Origin: Trypanosoma brucei gambiense DAL972 | Lineage: Eukaryota; Euglenozoa; Kinetoplastea; Trypanosomatida; Trypanosomatidae | DNA: 64,000 nt | Direction of reading: 5' to 3' | Assembly (NCBI RefSeq): GCF_000210295.1 | Contig: NC_026741.1 | Span: 1,178,001 to 1,242,000 of the forward strand | In this document: piece after piece, positions 23,201 to 31,374 of the stretch | Layout: the number at the start of each line of letters is the position of its first letter | Numbering within the stretch: the first letter of the stretch is position 1 | Translations under genes and position numbers: made by a program | The notes under the pieces: generated by a model | Databases searched by the model: none | What the model was told of the DNA's origin: nothing | The model's input: only the letters and a program-made list of their open reading frames with translations

Positions 23201-26200
23201 CTTGCAAGACGAGCAAGGTCCTTAACCCGCTGCAACATCTCTTCCTCAGTCGCTACCGCATCTTTGCCACCGTCGCTGCTACTCTTCTGCTGCAACCAGC
23301 GCTGGCCCAACTGAGAAAACATTGCATCATCATTGATTGGAAGCTCACCAAGAGGAATACCCATTACTCGTTTCGGAAGGAAGGGATACTGTTTATGGAC
23401 CGCATCCGTTTTCGTAGCATTCTCCTCGGCCAATTGCGTCACGAGCGCCTTCATTTTCTCCTCCATAGCAGCAATCGCCTCTGCGTCGCCTGCCGGATCG
23501 CGGCGTAGCTCGTCCAGCTCATTCGACAGGTCACGGAACTCCTGTTGCTGAGCAGGTCGCACATCTGCGAGACACACACCACGCACAGGCTCTTCGGGCA
23601 AGAACGGGTAACGCTCACGGAGGCCTTCAGCACGGACTGCGGCACGGAGCCTAGAGGAACGGAGGTCACTCACGATTTTGTCAGCAGCGTCACGCAATAA
23701 TTTCTCCTGCTGAGCCCGGGCCGTCGGATCCATATTAGATGCATCCTGCGTGTAGTGAGATGCTAGCTCCGCAAATGTGGGATCTGACATGAGATGCAAC
23801 TCGCCCAGCGGGATCCCTTTCAAGGTACGTCCCAGAAACGGGTAAGCTGCTGCAAGGGACTCCTCTTCGGCCTTGCGTTCTTCAACAATCGCCCTCACTC
23901 GCTTGGCCAGTCCAGCCTCAGCCTCTCGAATAACCTCTGCATTTACTTCGTTAGGTCCCTTCGCTTTCTCTTCATCGCGTCTCTTCATGAGTTCACAGAA
24001 TTCGTCGTCATCCTCCAACGTCAAGTCCCGCGGAACCTCAGCCAGCAGCGAAGGGTCAACAAAGGAGTACAGTGAAGCATCGCGTGCAGCTGCTCGCTGC
24101 TCTGCTGATTGGAGCTTCAGAACGTCTCCTGCAATTTGGCCTGCTCGTCGGCAGAGTTGCTCATATATTTGCTTCTCGAGGGGTGATTCGGGCTTTCTAC
24201 CATCGGGAACAAGTTCGTTGTACCGCGCCAGCAACTCCTGGAAGTACGGGTCATCCTCAAGGTACAACTCAGCCTGCGACACACCCAAAAACGTCTCCGG
24301 AAGAAAAGGGTACACAACAGCAGCAACGCTCCCCCTAGCGCCAGGGAGTCCACCAGCAAAACTTTCACCATCAGAACTAGTCCTTGCACCCTTTGCTGCA
24401 CTTGTTCCATCTAATGCACCTGCACCTCCCACACTGCCAGACGCGGTCGGGTCACCACCAGCTGCACTCTTCATGCTCAAGCTCATCTCACGTTCAAGCT
24501 GGCGCAGCGCGTCGGCGTTCTTGACGGGATCACGCATCATTTCGTCATACCGAGCGCATTGCTGTTGGAACACCGGGTCATGTAATAGCTTCTCCAACAA
24601 CTCGAGACCGTCTTGTGAGGCAAGGAATGGACATTTATTNNNNNNNNNNNNNNNNNNNNNNNNNNNNNNNNNNNNNNNNNNNNNNNNNNNNNNNNNNNNN
24701 NNNNNNNNNNNNNNNNNNNNNNNNNNNNNNNNNNNNNNNTCCTCAAGCGCGGAGAGGTGCTCATTAAACAATTTCTGATACCCATCATCTTTGGAAAGCG
24801 GTATGTCACTGAGGAGCACGCACTTACGATCTTCGTACAAAAGGAAGGGATTGCACGCACGCACATACTCATTGGCGTCTTCACTCTCCTTCTCAGCCAG
24901 TCTTGCAAGACGAGCAAGGTCCTTAACCCGCTGCAACATCTCTTCCTCAGTCGCTACCGCATCTTTGCCACCGTCGCTGCTACTCTTCTGCTGCAACCAG
25001 CGCTGGCCCAACTGAGAAAACATTGCATCATCATTGATTGGAAGCTCACCAAGAGGAATACCCATTACTCGTTTCGGAAGGAAGGGATACTGTTTATGGA
25101 CCGCATCCGTTTTCGTAGCATTCTCCTCGGCCAATTGCGTCACGAGCGCCTTCATTTTCTCCTCCATAGCAGCAATCGCCTCTGCGTCGCCTGCCGGATC
25201 GCGGCGTAGCTCGTCCAGCTCATTCGACAGGTCACGGAACTCCTGTTGCTGAGCAGGTCGCACATCTGCGAGACACACACCACGCACAGGCTCTTCGGGC
25301 AAGAACGGGTAACGCTCACGGAGGCCTTCAGCACGGACTGCGGCACGGAGCCTAGAGGAACGGAGGTCACTCACGATTTTGTCAGCAGCGTCACGCAATA
25401 ATTTCTCCTGCTGAGCCCGGGCCGTCGGATCCATATTAGATGCATCCTGCGTGTAGTGAGATGCTAGCTCCGCAAATGTGGGATCTGACATGAGATGCAA
25501 CTCGCCCAGCGGGATCCCTTTCAAGGTACGTCCCAGAAACGGGTAAGCTGCTGCAAGGGACTCCTCTTCGGCCTTGCGTTCTTCAACAATCGCCCTCACT
25601 CGCTTTGTTTTGTTAACTTCTATTTGCTGCTTCTTTTCGTTGTCTCTTACTGTTCTTTGTTCTTCCTTCAGGAGTTGCTGTATTTCGTTGTCTTCGTAGA
25701 TGTTTAAGGATGCTATTTTTATACCCTTTACTGTCTTTTGTATATTCTGAAAAATTTTCATAAGTCTTCCTACCTTTCTTTCTTCTGCTTCGATCTCGCT
25801 GCGGAAGGCTTTGTGCAGCTGTGATTTTCTCATCGCCATTCTTGTTTGAAGGATGCGCTGCAATTTGATACCTGCGGGAGTACCTTCTTCCTTAATTCTT
25901 TGATATTCGCGATGGAGTTCCTGGTAATATTTATCATTCATTATTTCCTCCTCAATGTAAGTGTTTATTTCGTCTTGAGAAAGTCCAGTATCATGAGTAT
26001 CCTTTATTTCATCATCACTGACATCCGACGGTGTTGATGTCATTATCTCCTGCGTCGTTCTGGCCAGCTCAGCTTCAAGCCTCTGTAGCTTCTCAGCGTT
26101 TTTGTCTATATCATCCATGAGTTCATCATGATCGCCAACAAGTTTTGCGACAAGTGGGTTGTGGAGCATGTTGGGGTCGATGTTTCGCCCAAGCATCGGG

Positions 26201-29200
26201 TATGTTTTGCGCAGCTCATCTACTTCGCGCACCTTGGCTGCCCGACCCTTGCGTTCATTTTCAAGTATGTCGCGCACACTATTAAGGAGATCGGGATGAA
26301 CTGCATCAAGCGATCCGTCGCCTGTCATTGCAAGGACTCCTTGGCTTTCTAGGAGACGAATGTCCTCTAGACTAAGTGGCTTCAGTTCGTGGAACATCTC
26401 CATTATCTTTTCAATCTTCTTTATCTCCTCCAGGGCAATTTCATCTGCTCTACATGCAAGTCGGAATCGAACACTAGCGACGGAGTCTTCATCCAATTTG
26501 AATCGTTGCAGAAGAGATTTGTACTCAGCAAGAAGCTGGTTGAACAGGTTGTCCTCGCTCAAGCGAATGTGACGCAAAGGAAAACACTTCCGCGTTGTGT
26601 AAATAAGAAAGGGGTTTCCGGAGAGTACAGCATCATCGGCATCGGCGAGCAGAACTTCACTTAAGTGTGCGCCAGACGCAAGTTGCACAACCCTTGACTG
26701 AAGCACAGTTTCTTTTTTCGTTGTGGTCTCCTTCTCAGAAGCGGCAAATACTTCATCATCTTTGATTGGAAGCTCACCAAGAGGAATACCCATTACTCGT
26801 TTCGGAAGGAAGGGATACTGTTTATGGACCGCATCCGTTTTCGTAGCATTCTCCTCGGCCAATTGCGTCACGAGCGCCTTCATTTTCTCCTCCATAGCAG
26901 CAATCGTCTCGGAATTGCCTGCCGGATCGCGGCGTAGCTCGTCCAGCTCATTCGACAGGTCACGGAACTCCTGTTGCTGAGCAGGTCGCACATCTGCGAG
27001 ACACACACCACGCACAGGCTCTTCGGGCAAGAACGGGTAACGCTCACGGAGGTCTTCACTCTCGATGGCTTCACGCCATTGGCGCACATTGCTCTCACGA
27101 GCGATAGCAAGTGCGTGGTTTAGCATCTCCCTTACAAGCCGCTTTCGCCGAAGATCGTTGGAGGTACCAAGTGAGTTGGGGAGCTTTGAATACTGCTCTG
27201 CTTTCTGCGCAAACTTTTGGTTTTCTTCCAAATGCATGGTTGACGTATCTATACCTTCCATCCTACTTGGAATAAAGGGATATTTTTGGTTGTGCTCTTT
27301 GATCTGCGTCGTCCGCCTCACGGCAAGCCAAGCCACACGGTCGTTGGCGCGCGCGTTGAGCTTGTCTACTTCCGCTACGACGACTGGTTTCATTGTGGTA
27401 AGTTTCTCACGAGCAATCACAAGAGTCATGAACTCATTATCCCCTTCCACGTCAAGGGCATCCAGGGTGAATCCGAGGTGCCGACGGCTTACAAATGGGT
27501 ATTTGGCCTCTGAACGCTGTCGCCTTCTGAAACGGTTTGCATTTACCTTCCGTACCCAAACATTCATCTGGAGTACCCGCTCCTCCATCTGATGTGTAAG
27601 CCCCAGTGCCGTTGGTGAATCATCTGCGTTGTTCTTGAACTCGGCATTGCGGCGTTGGGATAAAACCACGTAGTAATCATCACGCATGTTCGGCACGGTT
27701 TCCACTACAAAATTCTCTGTTGTGAAACTTTCAACGTCGTAGTTCAGCCTCTGCAGTTCATTATCGTCGTGGCGCCGTGCCGCAAGGTGATGCACCGCCA
27801 CCGCCAGTTCTGATTGCAACTTGCTATCAGTATTCTTCTTTGCTAACTGATCCATCAGCGTTGCCGCCGCCGAGTCCTCATGCAACCGTAACATAGAAAG
27901 TCGTTGATGATAAGGCCTTTCCTCAAGAAAGGGAAACTGCTGATGTAACTCCTCGTCGTCCACCGCGAGGCACGTGCGCACGATGGAAGCCCGTTCCCAC
28001 ATGGCTTCAAGCTTCGCAGATATTAGGGCATGGATCCATTCTGCTTCGGCGTCCCCACGGGAAACACAAAGGCGATGCACGCGAAGAAGGTCATGCAGGT
28101 GTGTATCTCCGGCAAGATCGGTAGCAGAAACGGAGTAGCGCTTTGATGACGAAAGCCAGGGCGACAACTCCTTCCGCCACCGAAAGGCGTCGAGCTCGAT
28201 CTCATCAACACGGCTGGCCAGCTGACCCTGAATTTGCACAAGGCCTGGTCCTAAAGATTGTGACATGGTGCATTTTCGTATCTGGTCAATTAGTGTTCTA
28301 ACTTGTTCATCCTCCAACACGTAAATCCATGGTATCGGAAGCATGAGGTTGACGTACCCCCCGTGCGTATCGCTAAACTCCTGTTCCTGGCGGTCGACAA
28401 AAGCCCGTTCAAGAGCTGTATCCTTTGCCTTCTTGGCAACATACTCACATATAGCATACTCCAAGGCGTTCGTTTGTTTAGAATCATCGCTGCTGCGCAA
28501 CTTATGCACAAGATCCATAAAAAATCCATCGTCTTCAAGTCTGAGGCTTGCCGTCCGCACCCCATGGACCTCGGCGCGAAGGAAGGGGTACCGTTTTAGT
28601 ATATCACCCTCTTGGATGGAACGATGTAGCTCCCACATCCGCTCCTTCATTGCCTGTTCCAGTTGCCTGCTCTCAGTTGTGTCCTTGCTTGCTCGCGCCC
28701 GCTGATGGGCAAGTTCAACGAACACCTCATCTTCCAGCAGCCGAACATCAACAAATGGAAAGCTGTCGACACGAGTTGCAAGGAAAGGATACCTCTGCAA
28801 GATCCCACGATATACCACTGGCCTGGAAGAGAGGTGCTGCTCGAGATAACGAAGGTTCTCTAGATACGCCAAAAAATCAGGATCGTCTTTCGGTACACCG
28901 GCTTTGTCGAACGCAAGACCGGCCCTCTTGAGCGACTCTCCCGCATCACTTAAGCGATTAAGGTCAATTTCAATCGCACCTTTGTTATTTTGTACGACAG
29001 CATACTCCCTACTCTGAACACCAAATAAGTCTGCCGCCTTATCTCCGGCCTCCCGCAGCAACGTCATACAGTGCTCTACATATTTTTCACGATCCCATGA
29101 GCGGTAAATGTGTGCACCATCAGTTAAAAGGGACGGCAAGTCGCGCGATTCAGTTGGTTTCTTCTTGCTAATTGTAATCGCGGTGAGAAGTACACGTATT

Positions 29201-31374
29201 GCGTCCTCGTACCAACTTTCAGACTCAAGTTGCAGACTTAAGTCCCACAGATAGTACATAAAATAGTCTGACGCCCAACCAATGGTACTGAGTTCGACAG
29301 AATGGCTCACGAGCTCCTTTGTGTTAACGGAGCAAGAGGGAAGAAGTTGTTTACACTGAAGAAGCCCCTTGTACGGCTGAAGATGCAGCCATGCACCGTG
29401 CTCACTCTTAAGATAGCCCGGAAGCTTTTCGATAGCACTATAGAAGTGCTTCGCAGCCTCCTCGACACAGCTTCTGTAAGTGGCCAGCTCGTCAGACTGA
29501 TACAACGTCGCCACGCGCAGCAGCCAGAAGCCATACTCAATGTGAAGGCGGCCTTGCGTTACAGGGCCCGTCAATTCTTCGAAACCGCGCATTGTGTCAG
29601 GAAACAAGCCCCGGCCCTCCGCAATGTAGTCTTTTTCCATAGTTGCAAAGCACACCTCGCACACGCTACGGCGCGAATAGAGGGGTGACAGGCTCACAGG
29701 AGCACACAGTTCCATGTGCGCTTTTGCAGTTTCACGTACTAGGGCAAGTGCTTCATCATAATGCCCATCCCAGCACGCCACCTTCCATCGGACCGGCAGA
29801 CAAAAGGCATACCGATAACCATCTTGTGTAACGATTGTCCTGTATTTTTCACTTAGTGCGCGAACATACTGAGGATCTATCAATTTGGGTAATACACTGG
29901 CGTTGACGTGGGCGTGCCATCTCATTACTGTGTGATTTTTGGAAGTTTTTTCAATGGAAACTCCAATAAGGGCACATATGCGCGCCACAATATCCGCCTT
30001 CCTCCCCATACGTATGTCTGTTAGGGACTTGATGAGATCCTCATCGGAATCTATTATGCCATATTTCTTGGCTACAACCTCCAAAAAGATACTGCGGAAA
30101 TTATCCAGGTTTGTGAAGGCTGCCCCGATGTGTTTCGAGACCGTGCCGGCCAGTATATCGTCATCGTACGCCACGCGTTTTCCTTGAACTTCCAAATAGA
30201 ACTCCTGTTTCACCGACCGTGCAATCATTTCAATGGATATCAACTCCCTCACTCGTTGTGTCACATCAGGGGAATACCTCCCCACACCCTCAGTTTTACA
30301 CACCACTTGCTTCAGGAGGCACATGTTGATGCCGATTGAGTGCAGCACATCGCACAGTTTCCTCAAGCGCTCGCCGTTTGAGCGAGACTCGCTGTCCACA
30401 CAAGCGTGCACAATGCGGTCGAGCACTTCAGTGTTGTCAAGCAACGAAACTGTGTCCATATGACCATCTGTCACATTGCCACAAAGCCTCAGCATCTCTT
30501 GGCGCTTCATGATTGTATCGTCAACAAACAACGGGGTTAGAGTTGAGTTGGAATTGGTTAGGTACAGGCGGCCATCCAATCCCTCATACACCTCAAGAGT
30601 GCCGTCGGGAAATGGGATATTGAGAGCATCCGCCATGTGGAGGATCTCCGCCTCGACCTCGCTGTCATCTGTGGATTCAGCCCCATAAAGGCGGGTCGGG
30701 TTGGCCGACATAGGGACTAAGGCCTGCGCAAGCACAGGCATTCCGCGGTAGAAAATCATGCAGGAGAGCGGCACAGTCAACAGGCGGCTACGACTCTGCA
30801 GCACACCGCGGAGTGAGGCCACATAGTTCCTTCCCGAACGGCTGTCAGGTAGAACACGGAAGAAAATGTTGTCCACGCGATAACACTGCAGAAATTTCGG
30901 GAGCTCCCGAGGCCCGTTATCGTCGAGCGTCACGATCTGCTTCGCCTTGCGGGTGGCCTCCTCCACGAACTCCTTCTCAATCCGGCGAAGCGCCTCCATC
31001 CGGCTCACAGCCTGGGAAATGGTGTTGTCCTCCGCTTCCCACGCAAACTGGAACTCTGCATTCCAATTCCTAGCATACCGCGTGATGTCAGCACAAGACG
31101 CAAGAAATGGCTTCGGTGCCGTCTGCTGCATCGGAAACGCAGCTATTTTTCTGATGGAAAGTCTATGCCGGGACGCCTCCAGCATTGAAACGTGACGTTG
31201 TGCTGTACGCTGGGAACTAGTGCTTGTCAATCGCGAATAAGAGGATCGCACATCCTCGATTGGAACTCCCTGGTTTTCGGGGGTGGTAGGAAACATTACA
31301 CCCGGCTTCCGGTCCCGTGCATTCGAATCAACTGATGGATTACGGCGCTGTTCATTTTGATTGCGCCGTCTCAT
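17218..31374 (-). CDS. FLAM3: FLAM3-type giant flagellar protein with CLU-like head and GM6-like repeats
   Basis: A protein of about 4718 residues as assembled, with 34 codons hidden by an assembly gap. The N-terminal ~90 residues are low complexity. Residues ~160-450 resemble the CLU (clustered mitochondria) domain family, e.g. the GLDGRLYL segment and the EMIARSVK helix. Residues ~540-860 look like TPR-type helical repeats. From ~890 to ~4000 come repeats of 65-80 residues centred on a (Y/N/C)PFL motif, then a G-x-x-L-x-E/D-L pattern and a D-x-x-F, as in the GM6/calpain-like cytoskeletal repeat proteins of kinetoplastids. After an acidic Ala/Gly-rich linker, the C-terminus (~4220-4718) is strongly charged coiled coil. 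I see no calpain protease domain. The identity rests on the repeat type, size and gene order; FLAM3 is a flagellum protein needed for flagellum attachment and cell shape and works with the calpain-like protein ClpGM6. Pyrimidine tracts lie just upstream (31380-31410 and 31556-31570). Confidence 0.82.
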   Translation of the reverse strand: MRRRNQNEQRRNPSVDSNARDRKPGVMFPTTPENQGVPIEDVRSSYSRLTSTSSQRTAQRHVSMLEASRHRLSIRKIAAFPMQQTAPKPFLASCADITRYARNWNAEFQFAWEAEDNTISQAVSRMEALRRIEKEFVEEATRKAKQIVTLDDNGPRELPKFLQCYRVDNIFFRVLPDSRSGRNYVASLRGVLQSRSRLLTVPLSCMIFYRGMPVLAQALVPMSANPTRLYGAESTDDSEVEAEILHMADALNIPFPDGTLEVYEGLDGRLYLTNSNSTLTPLFVDDTIMKRQEMLRLCGNVTDGHMDTVSLLDNTEVLDRIVHACVDSESRSNGERLRKLCDVLHSIGINMCLLKQVVCKTEGVGRYSPDVTQRVRELISIEMIARSVKQEFYLEVQGKRVAYDDDILAGTVSKHIGAAFTNLDNFRSIFLEVVAKKYGIIDSDEDLIKSLTDIRMGRKADIVARICALIGVSIEKTSKNHTVMRWHAHVNASVLPKLIDPQYVRALSEKYRTIVTQDGYRYAFCLPVRWKVACWDGHYDEALALVRETAKAHMELCAPVSLSPLYSRRSVCEVCFATMEKDYIAEGRGLFPDTMRGFEELTGPVTQGRLHIEYGFWLLRVATLYQSDELATYRSCVEEAAKHFYSAIEKLPGYLKSEHGAWLHLQPYKGLLQCKQLLPSCSVNTKELVSHSVELSTIGWASDYFMYYLWDLSLQLESESWYEDAIRVLLTAITISKKKPTESRDLPSLLTDGAHIYRSWDREKYVEHCMTLLREAGDKAADLFGVQSREYAVVQNNKGAIEIDLNRLSDAGESLKRAGLAFDKAGVPKDDPDFLAYLENLRYLEQHLSSRPVVYRGILQRYPFLATRVDSFPFVDVRLLEDEVFVELAHQRARASKDTTESRQLEQAMKERMWELHRSIQEGDILKRYPFLRAEVHGVRTASLRLEDDGFFMDLVHKLRSSDDSKQTNALEYAICEYVAKKAKDTALERAFVDRQEQEFSDTHGGYVNLMLPIPWIYVLEDEQVRTLIDQIRKCTMSQSLGPGLVQIQGQLASRVDEIELDAFRWRKELSPWLSSSKRYSVSATDLAGDTHLHDLLRVHRLCVSRGDAEAEWIHALISAKLEAMWERASIVRTCLAVDDEELHQQFPFLEERPYHQRLSMLRLHEDSAAATLMDQLAKKNTDSKLQSELAVAVHHLAARRHDDNELQRLNYDVESFTTENFVVETVPNMRDDYYVVLSQRRNAEFKNNADDSPTALGLTHQMEERVLQMNVWVRKVNANRFRRRQRSEAKYPFVSRRHLGFTLDALDVEGDNEFMTLVIAREKLTTMKPVVVAEVDKLNARANDRVAWLAVRRTTQIKEHNQKYPFIPSRMEGIDTSTMHLEENQKFAQKAEQYSKLPNSLGTSNDLRRKRLVREMLNHALAIARESNVRQWREAIESEDLRERYPFLPEEPVRGVCLADVRPAQQQEFRDLSNELDELRRDPAGNSETIAAMEEKMKALVTQLAEENATKTDAVHKQYPFLPKRVMGIPLGELPIKDDEVFAASEKETTTKKETVLQSRVVQLASGAHLSEVLLADADDAVLSGNPFLIYTTRKCFPLRHIRLSEDNLFNQLLAEYKSLLQRFKLDEDSVASVRFRLACRADEIALEEIKKIEKIMEMFHELKPLSLEDIRLLESQGVLAMTGDGSLDAVHPDLLNSVRDILENERKGRAAKVREVDELRKTYPMLGRNIDPNMLHNPLVAKLVGDHDELMDDIDKNAEKLQRLEAELARTTQEIMTSTPSDVSDDEIKDTHDTGLSQDEINTYIEEEIMNDKYYQELHREYQRIKEEGTPAGIKLQRILQTRMAMRKSQLHKAFRSEIEAEERKVGRLMKIFQNIQKTVKGIKIASLNIYEDNEIQQLLKEEQRTVRDNEKKQQIEVNKTKRVRAIVEERKAEEESLAAAYPFLGRTLKGIPLGELHLMSDPTFAELASHYTQDASNMDPTARAQQEKLLRDAADKIVSDLRSSRLRAAVRAEGLRERYPFLPEEPVRGVCLADVRPAQQQEFRDLSNELDELRRDPAGDAEAIAAMEEKMKALVTQLAEENATKTDAVHKQYPFLPKRVMGIPLGELPINDDAMFSQLGQRWLQQKSSSDGGKDAVATEEEMLQRVKDLARLARLAEKESEDANEYVRACNPFLLYEDRKCVLLSDIPLSKDDGYQKLFNEHLSALEXXXXXXXXXXXXXXXXXXXXXXXXXXXXXXXXXXNKCPFLASQDGLELLEKLLHDPVFQQQCARYDEMMRDPVKNADALRQLEREMSLSMKSAAGGDPTASGSVGGAGALDGTSAAKGARTSSDGESFAGGLPGARGSVAAVVYPFLPETFLGVSQAELYLEDDPYFQELLARYNELVPDGRKPESPLEKQIYEQLCRRAGQIAGDVLKLQSAEQRAAARDASLYSFVDPSLLAEVPRDLTLEDDDEFCELMKRRDEEKAKGPNEVNAEVIREAEAGLAKRVRAIVEERKAEEESLAAAYPFLGRTLKGIPLGELHLMSDPTFAELASHYTQDASNMDPTARAQQEKLLRDAADKIVSDLRSSRLRAAVRAEGLRERYPFLPEEPVRGVCLADVRPAQQQEFRDLSNELDELRRDPAGDAEAIAAMEEKMKALVTQLAEENATKTDAVHKQYPFLPKRVMGIPLGELPINDDAMFSQLGQRWLQQKSSSDGGKDAVATEEEMLQRVKDLARLARLAEKESEDANEYVRACNPFLLYEDRKCVLLSDIPLSKDDGYQKLFNEHLSALEDAEANAERLTELEEALRARADELALNESVRRTLLNKCPFLASQDGLELSEKLLHDPVFQQQCARYDELMRDPVKNADALRQLEREMSLSMKSAAGGDPTASGSVGGAGALDGTSAAKGARTSSDGESFAGGLPGARGSVAAVVYPFLPETFLGVSQAELYLEDDPYFQELLARYNELVPDGRKPESPLEKQIYEQLCRRAGQIAGDVLKLQSAEQRAAARDASLYSFVDPSLLAEVPRDLTLEDDDEFCELMKRRDEEKAKGPNEVNAEVIREAEAGLAKRVRAIVEERKAEEESLAAAYPFLGRTLKGIPLGELHLMSDPTFAELASHYTQDASNMDPTARAQQEKLLRDAADKIVSDLRSSRLRAAVRAEGLRERYPFLPEEPVRGVCLADVRPAQQQEFRDLSNELDELRRDPAGDAEAIAAMEEKMKALVTQLAEENATKTDAVHKQYPFLPKRVMGIPLGELPINDDAMFSQLGQRWLQQKISSDGGKDAVATEEEMLQRVKDLARLARLAEKESEDANEYVRACNPFLLYEDRKCVLLSDIPLSKDDGYQKLFNEHLSALEDAEANAERLTELEEALRARADELALNESVRRTLLNKCPFLASQDGLELSEKLLHDPVFQQQCARYDELMRDPVKNADALRQLEREMSLSMKSAAGGDPTASGSVGGAGALDGTSAAKGARTSSDGESFAGGLPGARGSVAAVVYPFLPETFLGVSQAELYLEDDPYFQELLARYNELVPDGRKPESPLEKQIYEQLCRRAGQIAGDVLKLQSAEQRAAARDASLYSFVDPSLLAEVPRDLTLEDDDEFCELMKRRDEEKAKGPNEVNAEVIREAEAGLAKRVRAIVEERKAEEESLAAAYPFLGRTLKGIPLGELHLMSDPTFAELASHYTQDASNMDPTARAQQEKLLRDAADKIVSDLRSSRLRAAVRAEGLRERYPFLPEEPVRGVCLADVRPAQQQEFRDLSNELDELRLDWEGNSETIAAMEEKMKALVTQLAEENATKTDAVHKQYPFLPKRVMGIPLGELPINDDAMFSQLCRRRARQAKLAGGAKGAVAIEKEMLQRVKDLARLARLAEKESEDANEYVRACNPFLLYEDRKCVLLSDIPLSKDDGYQKLFNEHLSALEDAEANAERLTELEEALRARADELALNESIRCALLLKYPFLSSLDGLNDLTVLLRDPAFQQQCDRYDELMRDPVKNADALRELEEEMNRRGEYLSCCDARGDGRKRAMSFVILMTPSGGNAAEGASNLVGTGSRKSFNVSPRKSRLSIVDADQNQHLSSLMLMPNESAMECFKETEVVSFDACSRRKLHKMRGQKRRKTHFFSDGGAAVDGEEEALVGDAETVVDDAAVGVKGDHDDAAEGALAPSIDAGVGEESDNLKTAAGAEVVGDETSSAAVAGGVCDDGKSGSICAADAEGAEGDGGVTDVVEGEGAIVNDGSISGLTDHREADALCASERDAEGSAEKGDRPEGDELLALRRRRMEEFDAELEELLVLENRSRSLHEEDERHDRDHIMLTCEDEEKTMENRRRAAEKVKRLVGEEEPGARREVEAGEKEEIEDLRQAQMLSLRLIECVVALSKKETEKRHAIEAEERKSVKAINCVRETSARDALTAQEQREKDEQVAKKEVQKQEATSLIKSVIFAYRARRRLANRFLNRRAHEHKNAMEDIYGVEHNSRLAIVNEEKSDLQGLFELKDFLTQKVQKVSHKVFVELEKEEDDARHQLIDDFMVHLKNLQRASRKVLSKQRDQTPSLQDLLRFEQHEEAMRTGEGSDLEAGLGGAGEEAGGDESADEEKEEDYDEPLKTGRYKGYVLDSIGTFLLKYERDLRCFRATLEKNRADTAVEHDLLKKTRDNATQDVVHNSNGASWVPTRPLPLSDLVRGPSAQYRRGRIADVRGTKSTSKLNGVDGKNGLAGEPAPAESSRKTH
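19376..20502 (-). repeat. FLAM3 1701-bp repeat, unit 4 (partial, diverging)
   Basis: Continues the repeat for about 1.1 kb and then diverges. It has its own variants: an altered segment around AKLAGGAKGAVAIEKE, the NSETIAA form of the KMKAL helix and a changed fifth sub-repeat (YPFLSSLDGL). Confidence 0.85.
20503..22203 (-). repeat. FLAM3 1701-bp repeat, unit 3
   Basis: Complete 567-codon unit made of seven PFL-type sub-repeats (YPFLGRT, YPFLPEE, YPFLPKR, NPFLLYE, CPFLASQ, YPFLPET, YSFVDPS). Almost identical to unit 2; one difference is Ile for Ser in the QQKSSSDGG segment. Confidence 0.95.
22204..23904 (-). repeat. FLAM3 1701-bp repeat, unit 2
   Basis: Complete 567-codon unit, near-identical at DNA level to units 1 and 3, with an exact period of 1701 bases (for example the motif tcctcaagcgcgg at 21338, 23039 and 24740). 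Confidence 0.95.
23905..25605 (-). repeat. FLAM3 1701-bp repeat, unit 1, with assembly gap
   Basis: Homology to the other units begins at 25605, within the RVRAIVEERK segment, and the unit contains the run of 100 N. Two amino acid variants (Met for Leu in DELMRD, Leu for Ser in ELSEKLL) lie close to the gap edge. Confidence 0.92.
24640..24739. other. Assembly gap of 100 N inside the repeat
   Basis: Exactly 100 undetermined bases. The corresponding segment in the other units is also exactly 100 bases, so the reading frame and the 1701-base period are kept across the gap. Confidence 0.98.
26762..27052 (-). repeat. 291-bp block nearly identical to the FLAM3 repeat units
   Basis: Covers the YPFLPEEPVRG and YPFLPKRVMG sub-repeats (residues ~1441-1537). 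Identity with the 1701-bp units is almost complete inside the block and drops sharply at both ends. Confidence 0.88.

Noticed and set aside
20471..24778. Repeated 301-codon plus-strand frames antisense to FLAM3
   Set aside because: They recur with the 1701-base period only because the sense repeat does. The Ser/Arg-rich product is the antisense of the Glu/Leu/Arg-rich coding strand.
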